NCBI GenBank assembly: GCA_963969595.1
Contig: OZ018412.1
Coordinates: 16,742,501 to 16,806,500 of the forward strand
Source of the DNA: Neckera pumila
Lineage: Eukaryota; Streptophyta; Bryopsida; Hypnales; Neckeraceae
Length of the DNA: 64,000 nt
Direction: 5' to 3'
In this document: positions 1 to 10,172 of the stretch, piece after piece
Layout: each line of letters opens with the position of its first letter
How positions within the stretch are numbered: the stretch's first letter is position 1
The notes under the pieces: generated by a model
The model's input: only the letters and a program-made list of their open reading frames with translations
Databases searched by the model: none
Told to the model about the DNA's origin: nothing
Made by a program: the position numbers and the translations under genes

Positions 1-554
1 CAATAAAGCATGTATTAAAATATATAAAGATATCCCACAAATTTGTGATTTCAAAAATCCTAATGAATTTTGTAATATCTAGTTGTTAATAAAAAAAAAA
101 AACATAGAAACAACAATTTGAAACTATTTGGCATATACCTTGTTGTAAAACCAATTACTACGTACACTTTTGTAATAACACATACCAGGGGTAGGTGGGT
201 TGGTATATAACCAACCCTTATCCAATTCTATCAAAATCTAAAAAGTATGTCATTATAGAATGTCAACCTCAAAATATTCAACATCTAATGTATGAGGTAC
301 TCCTACAATAAGATATTTTGGAAATTAAACGCTAGATTTGTGTTCTGTAATGAGTGCAATCATTATATTGAGGGGATTTATTCACCATTTGCTTTACTAA
401 GCAATTTACCTTACACATGTAATTCAACAACTTCTACATGTCACATATTGAGCACAGTCATGTGATAGTAGTTTTGGGATTCGAGCCATAAACGACATAA
501 ATGCAATAAAATAACTACACCTAATTTTGAATGCTTTCTAAAACAAACCACTAA
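1..554. other. AT-rich intergenic sequence
   Basis: No ORF of note and no recognisable element. The tract is AT-rich, with short homopolymer runs such as the poly-A near 90-102. Nothing here can be assigned. Confidence 0.6.
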
Positions 555-785
555 AAATTCCCACTATTCATGAGCATTTGTGATTGCTTTCAGAAACACT
601 TGTTTTCAACACTTTGAAAATTTGACGTTTTTTCATACGGTGTCCAAAAATACATTCTAAGAGAACCTGGAATCTCCTTTGATTGCCAGCAAGACCCCAC
701 ACAAGAATTCCAATATGATAATGGGAACCACACTGAATTGCTTATTCATACGACTTTAGGGGTAGTTCCGTTAATGTGTCATAGC
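555..785. repeat. Dispersed repeat R1, copy 1
   Basis: This stretch aligns in the same orientation with 16451-16665. Shared blocks include ACTTTGAAAATTTG, CGGTGTCCAAAAA, GCATTCTAAGAGAA or ATTCTAAGAGAA, and an ACCCCACA motif followed by a GGGAACC/GAGAACC block. Identity looks like roughly 70-75% by eye. It has no coding potential shared between the copies, so it is probably an old transposon fragment of unknown class. Confidence 0.55.
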
Positions 786-2550
786 ATTGACGGAGCATGC
801 CATTCAAAAACATGGCCCTTATTCTTAGAATGATGTTGAAATGTCGTACCTATTTGTCAAGAGAAAAGATGAACAACTCTTTGTAACTGCTTGCAGTATA
901 CTAGTTTTGAAAATAGCAGCACGTCCTTACAAATGCACCATCTTCAAGCTCTACGAAGACGTCAAGGATTACAAAAGCATCCAGTAACTTAACCCTTAAT
1001 GCAGGTTTGATTAGAAGATACAGCGTTGTACAGAAGCAGGAGGTGAATACAATGCGCAACAGCTTCCACCCAGTGTGTCGTAGATGGCTTCCTTTTTTTT
1101 TGAACATAGAATTTGGAGAGAGGATCAAGTTCTGAAATTTTCAGACTGTTTGGAGGTGCTGTCGTGTTTCAATCATTTTACAGTATAAATTCAGTACTTG
1201 AAATAGCAAAACAGTAGAGGTATGGCAAAATTGACCAAGTGTGGTGGCTTTAGTACTGGACCTTGTCGCTTTCCTACGAGCCTATATGAGTGCCGTGCAT
1301 GCCAGGCAGGGTGATCCGTGCTGTAAGTGCGATACTCATCCGGTTTGCCGGTCACTGGTAAAGTGTTGCAACCTGTATGCTCAAGCCAGTACATTCAGGA
1401 CGCCCTGTGCAAAATTTACGGTGGGCGTCATTCATGCAGCAGTTGATTCTCAAATTCAACAATTTCTAGCTGCATCGTTAGCTTCTACAATTCCTCTACA
1501 CCACAGAATAGACAAACGGCCTCAATTAGGGTTCCTTCGACGCCTGCATGTTCAAATTCTACACCTTCGAACTGCACCACAGGAAATACCAACAAATATC
1601 CAGTCAGTGATTCAAAGCAAATTTAATGCATAAATTCCAACAACAACAACTACAGCTGACAGAACACCCACCACAATCCCACCAAGAGGCTCCGCCTTAT
1701 AGAATTTTCTTCTTCGAGGACGACACTGCACAAACTAGCAAAATTGCAGTTTAGTTTTAATTCGACCTTTGCACATATCGATCGATTGATCAAATTCAAA
1801 CTCAATGAATCCATCACTGAATCCAAGCAATTCCAAAAAAAACATTGAAAGAAAACTTCACAGCTTTCCTCCTCAATTCAAGTCATTGACCATCCATAAT
1901 TTAACACTTATCAACACATATTCAAAGCAGTCTTTCCTATATAGCACAATTGTCATCTAAACTTTCTCAAACCTTGTGCATCCCAGATGCCACCAAATTC
2001 ATTTCCACTAACCAGAGTGTCGAAACCTACAAAACGTGACGCCATCCACAAGCACTCTTGCCAAGTATGGCGTCACACTTGGCAACACCAGCACTTCACT
2101 TGTCAGAATCCATCGTCATCCTTCCGCCAGCGAACTACCATGAACTGGCTGAGCCCGTTCCACGCAATTCACACCCAAAACAAAGTCCTATACCCTGAAA
2201 CTCCTCGTACAATGCCCTGTATCCGGTTCAATACGCCTAAATCCTTGTTCTCCTAGGCAGAGTTTCCATATTTTGAAACATTATTTTTTAATTTTTTTTC
2301 CTAAAAATTCTTTGTCACTTTGCCCCAGTTTTCTAGTTTTATGTATTTCCACATGCAGCACAATACCATCTCAAAATCACAAGTGAACCTAAACCGTAGG
2401 CTATTTCTGGTCATAACATGCAAAAGGGGTTAATAGCCGATACTTCACCAAGACTTCAGAGATCTCCTAGAAAACGACTCCAACTGCAGTGGCAAAAGAC
2501 TCAACAAGCTGCAAAACAATAGATATTGAGAATTAATCGATGACCTTCAA
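786..2550. other. Intergenic, no supported gene
   Basis: Contains short ORFs (for example 1241-1633 on the plus strand, 130 codons, and 1987-2256), none with a recognisable domain, codon signal or splice context. Base composition between about 1200 and 2250 is less AT-rich than its surroundings, so a decayed gene or an untranslated transcript is possible, but nothing proves it. Confidence 0.45.
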
Positions 2551-2600
2551 GCATTAGAGGAAAAAGCAACCCTCCGGAAGGCTGCTCCAGATTGACATGC
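2551..2600. repeat. Left end of MITE family M (truncated)
   Basis: Starts GCATTAGAGGAAAAAGC and continues with CCTCCGGAAGGCTGCTCCAG and the TTGACATGCCAAG block that is also present just inside the left ends at 14163 and 42913. A convincing right end is missing, so this is a truncated or decayed copy that grades into an AT-rich tail near 2700. Confidence 0.5.
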
Positions 2601-2797
2601 CAAGATATTTCAATATCGAAAAGGCCCCCGGTGAGCAGGCTGACTGCTTGCCGAAAACAGTCAGATTTTGTACTTTTTTTTAAAAACTTTTTAACTTTAA
2701 AAAAAAAAAATTTTTTTGAAGAACTTAAGATCTAATGTTTACACAAATGACTAGCAAAGATCAGCAACTGAAAGTGACAGCGTAGATGCAAGGGAAA

Positions 2798-2874
2798 ATC
2801 CATGAGGGATGCTTGGCATTCTGGGAATCCCTCATGGATCTAAAACTTGCACGGACATTCCCCGAATGCCAAGC
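2798..2874. repeat. Nested hairpin
   Basis: ATCCATGAGGGAT at 2798-2810 is exactly complementary to ATCCCTCATGGAT at 2827-2839 (13 bp stem, 16 nt loop). The loop side also carries GATGCTTGGCATTC (2808-2821), which can pair with GAATGCCAAGCA at 2863-2874. The two stems are mutually exclusive. No gene is nearby, and a relic of a small inverted-repeat transposon is the simplest explanation. Confidence 0.6.
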
Positions 2875-3985
2875 AGGGCAGGATCCATGCTGATAAGTTA
2901 CTACGAAAGTGTGCAACATCCAATAATCCCCACACCATTGAATCCACAGAGTACAGGCACTCCTGCTAAGTTAGCTTCTTGAAGACTTGCTAGTGCCAAG
3001 TTGGTGGCCAGCAGTAGAGTTCCAAAGACACTGCACGGGCTCAAAGTGGAGAAGAACTGAAATGTGCATAACCGGTTGTTGAGTTTTCAACACTCACATG
3101 GCACCGTCCCATTGGCAACCCATCACCATTGCCATTACAAGTTCTAACTCATAACCCCTTCTTTCCTTTCAACTTGCTTCCTACACCCTTGGATCATGAA
3201 GATCAAAGGTTGTGATTGAAAAGTGAACAACCGGTTATGTCCGATAACCTATTCACCGCTACCGCGGCTCGTCAGTTATCTAGTACATAACTTACCACGT
3301 CACATTGACGTAGGTCACCGTCCATGTTCAGCAGCAAACTTGTGGTGAGATTTCTTTTCTTGAGTTCTACCCGTTCAAGCCATAATATATTTGCTACCAG
3401 CCTTGCAGATGGCATGCAGATTGGCGGACCTAACACTTGCAATCTGCAAATCCCAAACCATCTAATCATCAAGTTAGTGCAATAAGGTAGTCTGTCTAAA
3501 AGCGAGCGTACTCTAAAACCGATCAGGATACAGAGGTTAAGAGGTACATTTTGCTTTCTTCAATGCACTAAGGTAGAAGGCTCAGAAATGGAGCATCTAA
3601 GGGTTGGTCCGCCTTTTTCATGTATTTCCTTGGAAGGGAATTTTTTTTATTTCGTTATTCTGACAAAGAGAGATTGATGAGGAATCTAACCCAAGTAGTT
3701 TCATATTTTTCCGAGCATTTTTGAATTACTTATCATTTTTCAAACGAGTTAGGTTGTAGGTCCCTATTTGTGAGCCTAGGTCTTTCATAAATGGTTCACT
3801 TGCAATTCTAAATAAAAATGGGTAAAGCAAAGAGAATGATTGGCTTTTGCAATTAATAATGCTTTTTTCCTTGATTCATTCAATGACTATCTTGGTCAAT
3901 TTCATAACCAACTCATGTCCATTTCATAGCCATTTATAGGGTCCATTTTTATTGCCCGCTCTGTTTTATAGCATCCTACCTTAGA
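2875..3985. other. Intergenic, no supported gene
   Basis: No coding region, RNA gene or recognisable terminal repeat seen. One 66-codon minus-strand ORF (3272-3472) has no recognisable feature. Confidence 0.5.
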
Positions 3986-4190
3986 AGTGTAAATTTTAGG
4001 AGGTGGTTGGTTTTAGTGGCCACTGCATTTCAACTTTCAAACCTTTGTAACTAATTAATTCCACAAAGGTCCAAAAAATATGAAACGACTTGGATTAGAT
4101 GCCAATTCCATTTTTTCTTCCTACAAAAATTTACTGAAAATTATTTCAAGGAGTTTAGCTTCCCAAAAAAGTCAAAAAAATTTGGATTGT
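3986..4190. repeat. Dispersed repeat R2, copy 1
   Basis: Aligns in direct orientation with 45690-45870. Both copies read AGGAGGTGG, a GCATTTCAACTT block, AATTCCACAAAG, TCCAAAAAAATATGAAAC, TTGGATTAGATGCCAA, and then a poly-A-rich tail. Identity is about 75% by eye. It is non-coding in both places, and the class of element is not recognised. Confidence 0.6.
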
Positions 4191-5798
4191 TTACAGTAGA
4201 GGGTTGAGACACGTCTCCTAAGTACAAGAAATATAAAAATATTTTTTTTGAAATAGAAATTTTAAACTTTAATTTTAAAGTAATTTTAAATTTTAAATTA
4301 ATTTGGAATTCAAATTTAAATTTAGTTTTTTTAAATTTAATTTTTTAAGTTTTAAATTTTAAATTGCAAACTGCCACGGCTCATGGTGTAATCAAGTGGT
4401 CCATGAATTTTAATATTTAAAAAAAAAATTGATAAACATAAATATATTTTTTAATTTTCACTTTTTATTGTACTTGCATGTTGGCTAGCCCTAGAAATGG
4501 CCCTCTAGAGAGCCTAATTTTTTTCTACTGCCTATACATCATTGTACAAATCTTTAAAAACTAGGACATATATTTAAAGTTGCAGGGTGCAAGTCTTGAT
4601 ATCAGTTAACCAAAGTAATGGAATACTACCAAGTCACCAACTTAACCCTTTAGTGGCACCAATCGTGCAGAAGACAACGGAGAGAACCGAACATAAAAAA
4701 ATTTCAGCTCCGGTCATTCTAGCACAAAGTGATTGAGGGAGAAAGTAACCGTATGATCTTCAATATTGTCATCGTTGCAATTGAGTGGAACAAAGATTGC
4801 TCAGGAACGCTCAGCGGATACGGAGATTATGCAGTTTGACTCAGAGTACCACGCATTGACTTTCACGGGCAGTGCCTGTGCTCTTCACAGCAGTCCAATT
4901 CCGGTAGACGAGGGGTGCGTGGAAAAATTCAGAAAATTTAGACTCTAAAGTGCATGAAGCCAGGAATCCAAAGCAAGTGCCAAAACATACCAATTTTGCA
5001 CAAATTGTGAGCACTGTCGCTTGCAAATTGAAGGTCGTGCTCATAGTGCAAAATGAAGGATTCTTCCCCTTCTGACCGTTTCCATTCTTTGTTGCTGCCC
5101 CGTCTGACAACGTCAATACTGCTGATGTCATAACTCTACATATAATACTTTTAAAGTACTTGAGATGCACTTTGAATAATCCAAAGAATGAGAGCGAGAG
5201 AATGTTGTTCTGTATGGCATGTCTGACGAATGAGGAATGTCCCTACGACGTGAAAGTGCACACACCGCATCATGCACAACAACACAAACAGAGAGATGTG
5301 TAGCAAAAAAAGAGATTGCTTCAATTTCCTTGGATGCTCTTTGGGTCACCCATCCTCGCAATACTTTGCCGTGAAGGCGCTAATCTGCAGGATCTTGCAT
5401 CGATGTGGTTCAGTACGCCTAGTAAAAAAAAAACACGATAGGTGATGGTTCCAATTCTAAATATACACAAATTCATCCCATTTCAGACTTGGCTCCTGCG
5501 ACTCCACAAATCCGAAGAGTCCCTTCCTATGAACCATGTCGGCATGTCGTCCGTAAATTCCTCTCCATTGCTTCCAAATTCATGTTTCCGAATTCGTGTT
5601 TGATATCATAATCCTCCTATACAATAACTAAATTCTGAGCACATGCTACCAAAGGAGCGGTGATAATCAAGAGAATAAGTAAGAGTACAAGGACATGACG
5701 AGAGTAAGCTCGAATCGTGCCTACGAGCCCTAATCATAATTCAATACCCCGATCTCTCCACAAGTGTTGGTCCCTGTATCCCCATTTCACCTGCCATG
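4191..5798. other. AT-rich tract, then unassigned sequence
   Basis: 4230-4460 is almost pure A/T with TTTAAA-type inverted motifs. A fragment near 4493-4530 resembles the right end of MITE family M (GGCCCTCTAGAGAGCC, then TTTTTTTCTA). From about 4600 the composition becomes mixed and there are ORFs of 60-109 codons in several frames, none with a recognisable domain. Confidence 0.45.
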
Positions 5799-6383
5799 TA
5801 CGCATTACCTCACGAGAGCTTCAATCATGACAGCACGCATTGTTCACCCTCGGAAGACCTGCATAGCTACAAAAGCCAATAAGCTCAAACCATTACTCGA
5901 CAACACATGCCCACACACATCAAAAAGTGGAAAGATTGCACAAGTTGATGCAGCATTGTTCGAGAACAAAGAGATTTTTGAACCCACTAAAATATCCATC
6001 TCCATTCTACATAACATTTTGATCTACACAATTCAACATTACAAAACATCACCACCCTCGTGAAAACCCTAAATCTGATTACAAAGACCGTCATACCCAG
6101 CGCATTACCTCACAAGAGCTTAACAAGCTTCAATCATGACTACACGCATCATTTTCCCTCGCTAGAAAGATCTGCATTGACACAAAATCCAATCAGCTCT
6201 ACAATTAGCGCCAGAAAACACGCCCATGCGTATCAAACCATGAAAAAATCAGGCAAGGTAACGCCACATTGTACAAAATCCAGGACTCACTTTTGAATAC
6301 ACAAGAATATTCCATCCGCATTCTTTCAACACAACAATTTGATCAACACTCAGCACCTCCCTCATTCAAACCCTAAATCAAAT
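5799..6383. repeat. Tandem duplication, two units of about 300 bp
   Basis: Unit 1 (about 5799-6083) and unit 2 (about 6098-6383) follow each other head to tail. Both open with GCATTACCTCAC(G/A)AGAGCTT, then TTCAATCATGAC, an ACACGCAT block, a GACCTGCAT or GATCTGCAT block and TTGATC(T/A)ACAC, and both end with a telo-box-like AAACCCTAAATC (6063-6074 and 6369-6380). The short ORFs spanning the units are not in conserved frames, so the repeat is read as non-coding. It could be a duplicated promoter or leader segment. Confidence 0.65.
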
Positions 6384-8560
6384 TGCAAGACGCACCAAAT
6401 GTTGAGATTTCACCGAAACAGACTATGAAGATTCATCCTAGTCCCACGTTTGTGTATTGAAGATGCGAGCAGCCATACTCTACTTCTAAAATTCCAAATG
6501 CACGCTGTGCTACAGCCTGAAATTGACAAGTGATCGTATCAAGTCTTGCCGCCTACTCCTCCTGGTAAGACTTGAATATTATAAGACGTGAAAGAATAAA
6601 ATATTGTTGTTTGTGACGCAAGCATACGTACAGCTGCTTTCAAATCATCCACTGCCCTGGAACGGCGGATAAAGCCTAAAAAATTGCGTGCTCTGCACTC
6701 CGAACTTTGGGCAAACAAAAATTTCAGCATCACGAGACACCTCTGGGCTTTCCCATTTTTTGAAAAATACTGGCGTCGATTCTGGAGCTGCGATGCTCTA
6801 ATCCCAATTCACAACTTGTCGGCCTGTCTCCACAAAAAAGGGTGGATGATAAAAAGCCTCAGCGTGCGTGATACAGCCTGCCGCTTCTGTACATCGTCCA
6901 GAAAGTGGACGCCGACCCGCTTAGGGGTTAACAAAATTGATGTTATTCAATTCTCTCCTTCTAAAATCATGATAAAATACCAGCCACTGAAAATTACAGA
7001 CATCTAAATGGCTTAGTAAAGGTCAAGTGGTGGTGGGGTATTGAACACACAGTCAATCATGTGCTCACTACACCAACCCATGTGCCATCCATAGCTCATT
7101 TTTTGGGTCCAAAGGGGAGACACATGCCACTAAACTACAGGTGGTCAAAGTTTTTCAATATTAGGGAACATTTGTACTTGTGCAAAATTCCTGGAATTTT
7201 TTATGAATCATATGCTAGAATCATTTACAAAGTTAAACAAAAGATGTGGAATATGTAACCAAATCTACCTCCATATCCAAAGAAATCTATATCCGTACAT
7301 GGTTTGTATACATATCCAAATACCCACATATGTATGTATATATATGTATCCGTATATATACACATGAGGGTCTAAAAAATTTCGGAAATTTGTATGGCCC
7401 TTGATTTTTCAGGGAATGCCGTGCTGCCAATTTTGAGTGCATAGTGAAGGTCTAAGCAGTCAGCCTAGCACAGGATGTACTAGACTTGGATAGAGAACTT
7501 CTACCACACTTTCTCAAATTAATTAAGCAAGCCCAAACTCAGACAAGGTTCTTTTTGTCAATCCGCGCGCGCGCTCACCTCAAATGAAACGCACCATTTG
7601 ACAGCCAGCTCTAGCTTTCACAAAATATCAACGACATACAGTAAGAAACCAAGCTTGGAAACATACCCCAAAACTAATCCTCCACACCCTGAACCTCACG
7701 GACGATCCTACGGCTTCTTTCTGATGCCAAAGTCGATCGATTACACTCCACCACAGAGGACCCGATAGTCAACTTCACCGAAAACCTCCAAGGTCCTCCC
7801 TCCTCTCCCCGACGGAAACTGACACCAAGTTAGCAACATCACCACTAGGTGATAGCAACCAAAGTCTTGACCACTTCAATTGATCGATCGAAGCACAGGT
7901 TTGCGGAGGCAAGAGCTCCAACACTGGGAACTTCTGCCACTTTATGCCGGACCTAAAGGGGGGCCTAATGTGCATCTCTGGTTCGGGCTGAGGTTCGGAA
8001 GACCGTCGGAAGACCGCAGGAACCTGAGTTCCGCGCACTTTTAGCGTCAATTGAGGCCTAATGCGTACAAAAATGGGCCAAAAGGGGGAGCAAAAGTTTC
8101 GCACCCCCCACCTCGGATTTGTACAAAAATGGGCCAAAAGGGGGGCCTAACTCTTCACGAGTTAGCCCAGCATAAAGTCTTCAAAGTTCCCAGTGCAAAG
8201 CTAGCTAACCGGCGGTCACCACAGGAGCACTATCAAAGAAACGGCCACAGGAAAACGTAACTCTTAGTATGTGTATCGATCACTGCCCACTACTGTAGCT
8301 ATCTATTCGACATTCTGTCCAGACTCGATCAAGCTCTTCCGAACGTAACGTAGGCGCGCGCTTCATAGGAGAAGTTGCACGTACTTCAGAGACTGTCTCT
8401 ACGAGATATGGAACGTCCACAGCTAGCATAAGATCCTTCACGAAACAACTGAGCTTTGGAGTTCAGACAAGCAAAGCACTGCGAGAGCAAGGACGGACCT
8501 GGGAAGGAGAGAGGCGTCATGCAGAAGACTTGGTGGTAACTTAGGGAGAACTGGACTTTG
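6384..8560. other. Intergenic with a short exact direct repeat
   Basis: No supported gene. An exact 24 bp direct repeat built on ACAAAAATGGGCCAAAAGGG occurs at 8065-8088 and 8121-8144 (period 56). A related GGGGGGCCTAA motif lies near 7958 and again near 8140. ORFs here, such as 7775-8137 minus, arise from these repeats and show no domain. An isolated TTAGGGGTTAA (6921-6931) resembles one end of the TTAA element family but has no partner. Confidence 0.5.
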
Positions 8561-8565
8561 GAGAT

Positions 8566-8603
8566 GTACGTACTGTACTGTACTGTATTGTACGGTACGG
8601 TAC
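8566..8603. repeat. Pentanucleotide microsatellite with repeated GTAC cores
   Basis: A run of TGTAC/GTACG units gives seven GTAC tetramers in 38 bp, at 8566, 8570, 8575, 8580, 8590, 8595 and 8600. GTAC is the core bound by plant SBP-box (SPL) factors, including the copper-response factor. Here it is explained equally well by simple-sequence slippage, and no gene lies next to it. Confidence 0.7.
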
Positions 8604-8682
8604 AATGTTTAATTATTTGATATCTTTTTGAGTCCTGTCTGTACCGATTCGTGAGCTGGAAACACGTTAAACTGTAAGTTAA

Positions 8683-9606
8683 CCCCTAAAGGACCGAGGT
8701 GATTTCCTACCAAAAAACATTCAAAATTGTCATTTCTATTGCAAAGAGAAAAGAGTATAAAAAATTGTTTTTTTTTGCATATCCAACTGTAAGATCTTGT
8801 ACTTGACTAGTATATGAATATGTGGAAGAAATTTCAGAAACTTTGACCACGTAGATTACAAGATATATGCATTTAAAGTGAAGAAAACAACTTTTTTTCC
8901 ACCTTACTTCACTAGATATTTTGGCTTTGAATCTTTTTAGTTCAAATTTTTTGCACTAATGATTTCGATTTTCTACTTATTTATGTTAAGTAGTTGAGTT
9001 GAGAATCTACCAAAAAAATTTAGGAAAAAAAAAACTTGATTTTCACTCATTAAAAAATTGTTAAGTAGAAGTGGATACAAGATTGATGAAAAAACTAAAT
9101 TGTTAATAGCTTTTAGATGGAATTGAATCACAATAATCCCAACGGTGAGATTGTTCTAGCAAGAAAATCTAACCCTATCTAACAAAAAAAATTGAAAAAT
9201 TCTCAAAATTGCATTCAAAAATGAATTCTACAACTTATTTTTTCAAGAAGATGCTTAGATTGCCCGAAAAACTAAGAATGTCCATAACTTTCTCATTATT
9301 AGTCCAAATTGAATGAAACAAAGCTTCACATGTAGACAAAAATATAATCTTTGAGGAAAAAATTTGAAGAAAAATTATTTTGACTTTTTGTGATTTTTTT
9401 TGGGCTGCCCGCAAAATTTCAATTTTACTTATTGTGCCATAACTTTTGCTCCCGGGCATCAATTAAAATAAAAATTATATATTCGCAAAGATCTTGCAAA
9501 AATACACAACCTCAAAAAATCCCGAAAAATATTACTAAAAATTGAGATCGTAGGAACCTGCCCGAACCCAAATTGTCCCCCGAGGGGACAACTGGTCCTT
9601 TAGGGG
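8683..9606. mobile_element. TTAA-flanked piggyBac-like element PB1 (complete, non-autonomous)
   Basis: The 924 bp element is bounded by CCCCTAAAGGACC (8683-8695) and its exact reverse complement GGTCCTTTAGGGG (9594-9606). TTAA lies immediately outside both ends (8679-8682 and 9607-9610). Just inside the right end is a perfect subterminal hairpin, TTGTCCCC-CGA-GGGGACAA (9573-9591). The interior is AT-rich and has no transposase ORF; the longest reading frame there is 75 codons. Internal blocks such as TTGCCCGAAAAAC, GTCCATAACTTTCTCAT, AAAGCTTC and GCATAACTTTTGCTC-type sequence recur in the elements at 26180-27303, 34755-35678 (inverted) and 43911-44488. TTAA target duplication is the hallmark of piggyBac, and the family assignment rests on that. 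Confidence 0.8.
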
Positions 9607-9759
9607 TTAAGTTACCCGTATTTGGTGGTGCTGGTGCTCTGCCAGGCCACCTGTGGCTGGTTGGTATTGTTTTCTGCCCTTGCAATGAAATTCTGTTTCA
9701 TTTGTTTAAAAAATAAAAATAAAAAAAAGCTAACCTTGTAACGCTGCCACGGACACTAA

Positions 9760-10169
9760 GGGCCTGTTTGCATGCTGGACCCGACCGGACCTCCAACCGG
9801 GCCCGGGGAGGTTTGCATGGTGAAATTGGGAACCTGATCTCCAATATGGAGCTCCAGTCCCGACTTTTCTCAACCCACCTTGATTATAGGACTTGCAAGT
9901 CTGATCTGTTTCTCCATCAACCCGACTTATTATTTTCTAAAAGTTTTTTCCTTTTGTATCCTTGTCTCACCTATTCCAAGACTTGCTTCCATGGCTTGCC
10001 TCATTCATTGGTTGCCACATGCCACTAAATTCCAAACGTTACCAAAAAAGAGGAAATTCTCATTTGAGAACCAGTGCCCATCCGGAAGCAAGATGTGGCC
10101 TGGACCGGACCTCAAAGCTCAAGGCCTGGAGCTCCACCTCCGGTCCGGTGCCTACATGCGAGCAGGCCC
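9760..10169. mobile_element. Tourist-like (PIF/Harbinger) MITE
   Basis: The 410 bp element begins GGGCCTGTTTGCATG and ends with the imperfect complement CATGCGAGCAGGCCC. TAA is directly repeated outside both ends (9757-9759, 10170-10172). Removing the element restores CGGACACTAAGTGTCCG, which contains CACTAAGTG. This fits the published 9 bp palindromic PIF target CWCTTAGWG read on the other strand. The interior includes GC-rich GACCGGACC motifs near both ends. ORFs crossing it (9768-10302) are not coding. Confidence 0.75.
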
Positions 10170-10172
10170 TAA

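Noticed and set aside
1241..1633. 130-codon plus-strand ORF as a gene
   Set aside because: There is no recognisable domain, paralogue or splice pattern in the window. It could be chance in a locally GC-richer tract.
7775..8137. 120-codon minus-strand ORF as a gene
   Set aside because: It is produced by repeated GGGCCAAAAGGGGG-type sequence and has no domain or supporting context.
8683..8689. CCCCTAAA / CCCTAAA motifs as interstitial telomere repeats
   Set aside because: They occur once per site at TTAA-bounded inverted termini and are never in tandem, so they belong to transposon ends.
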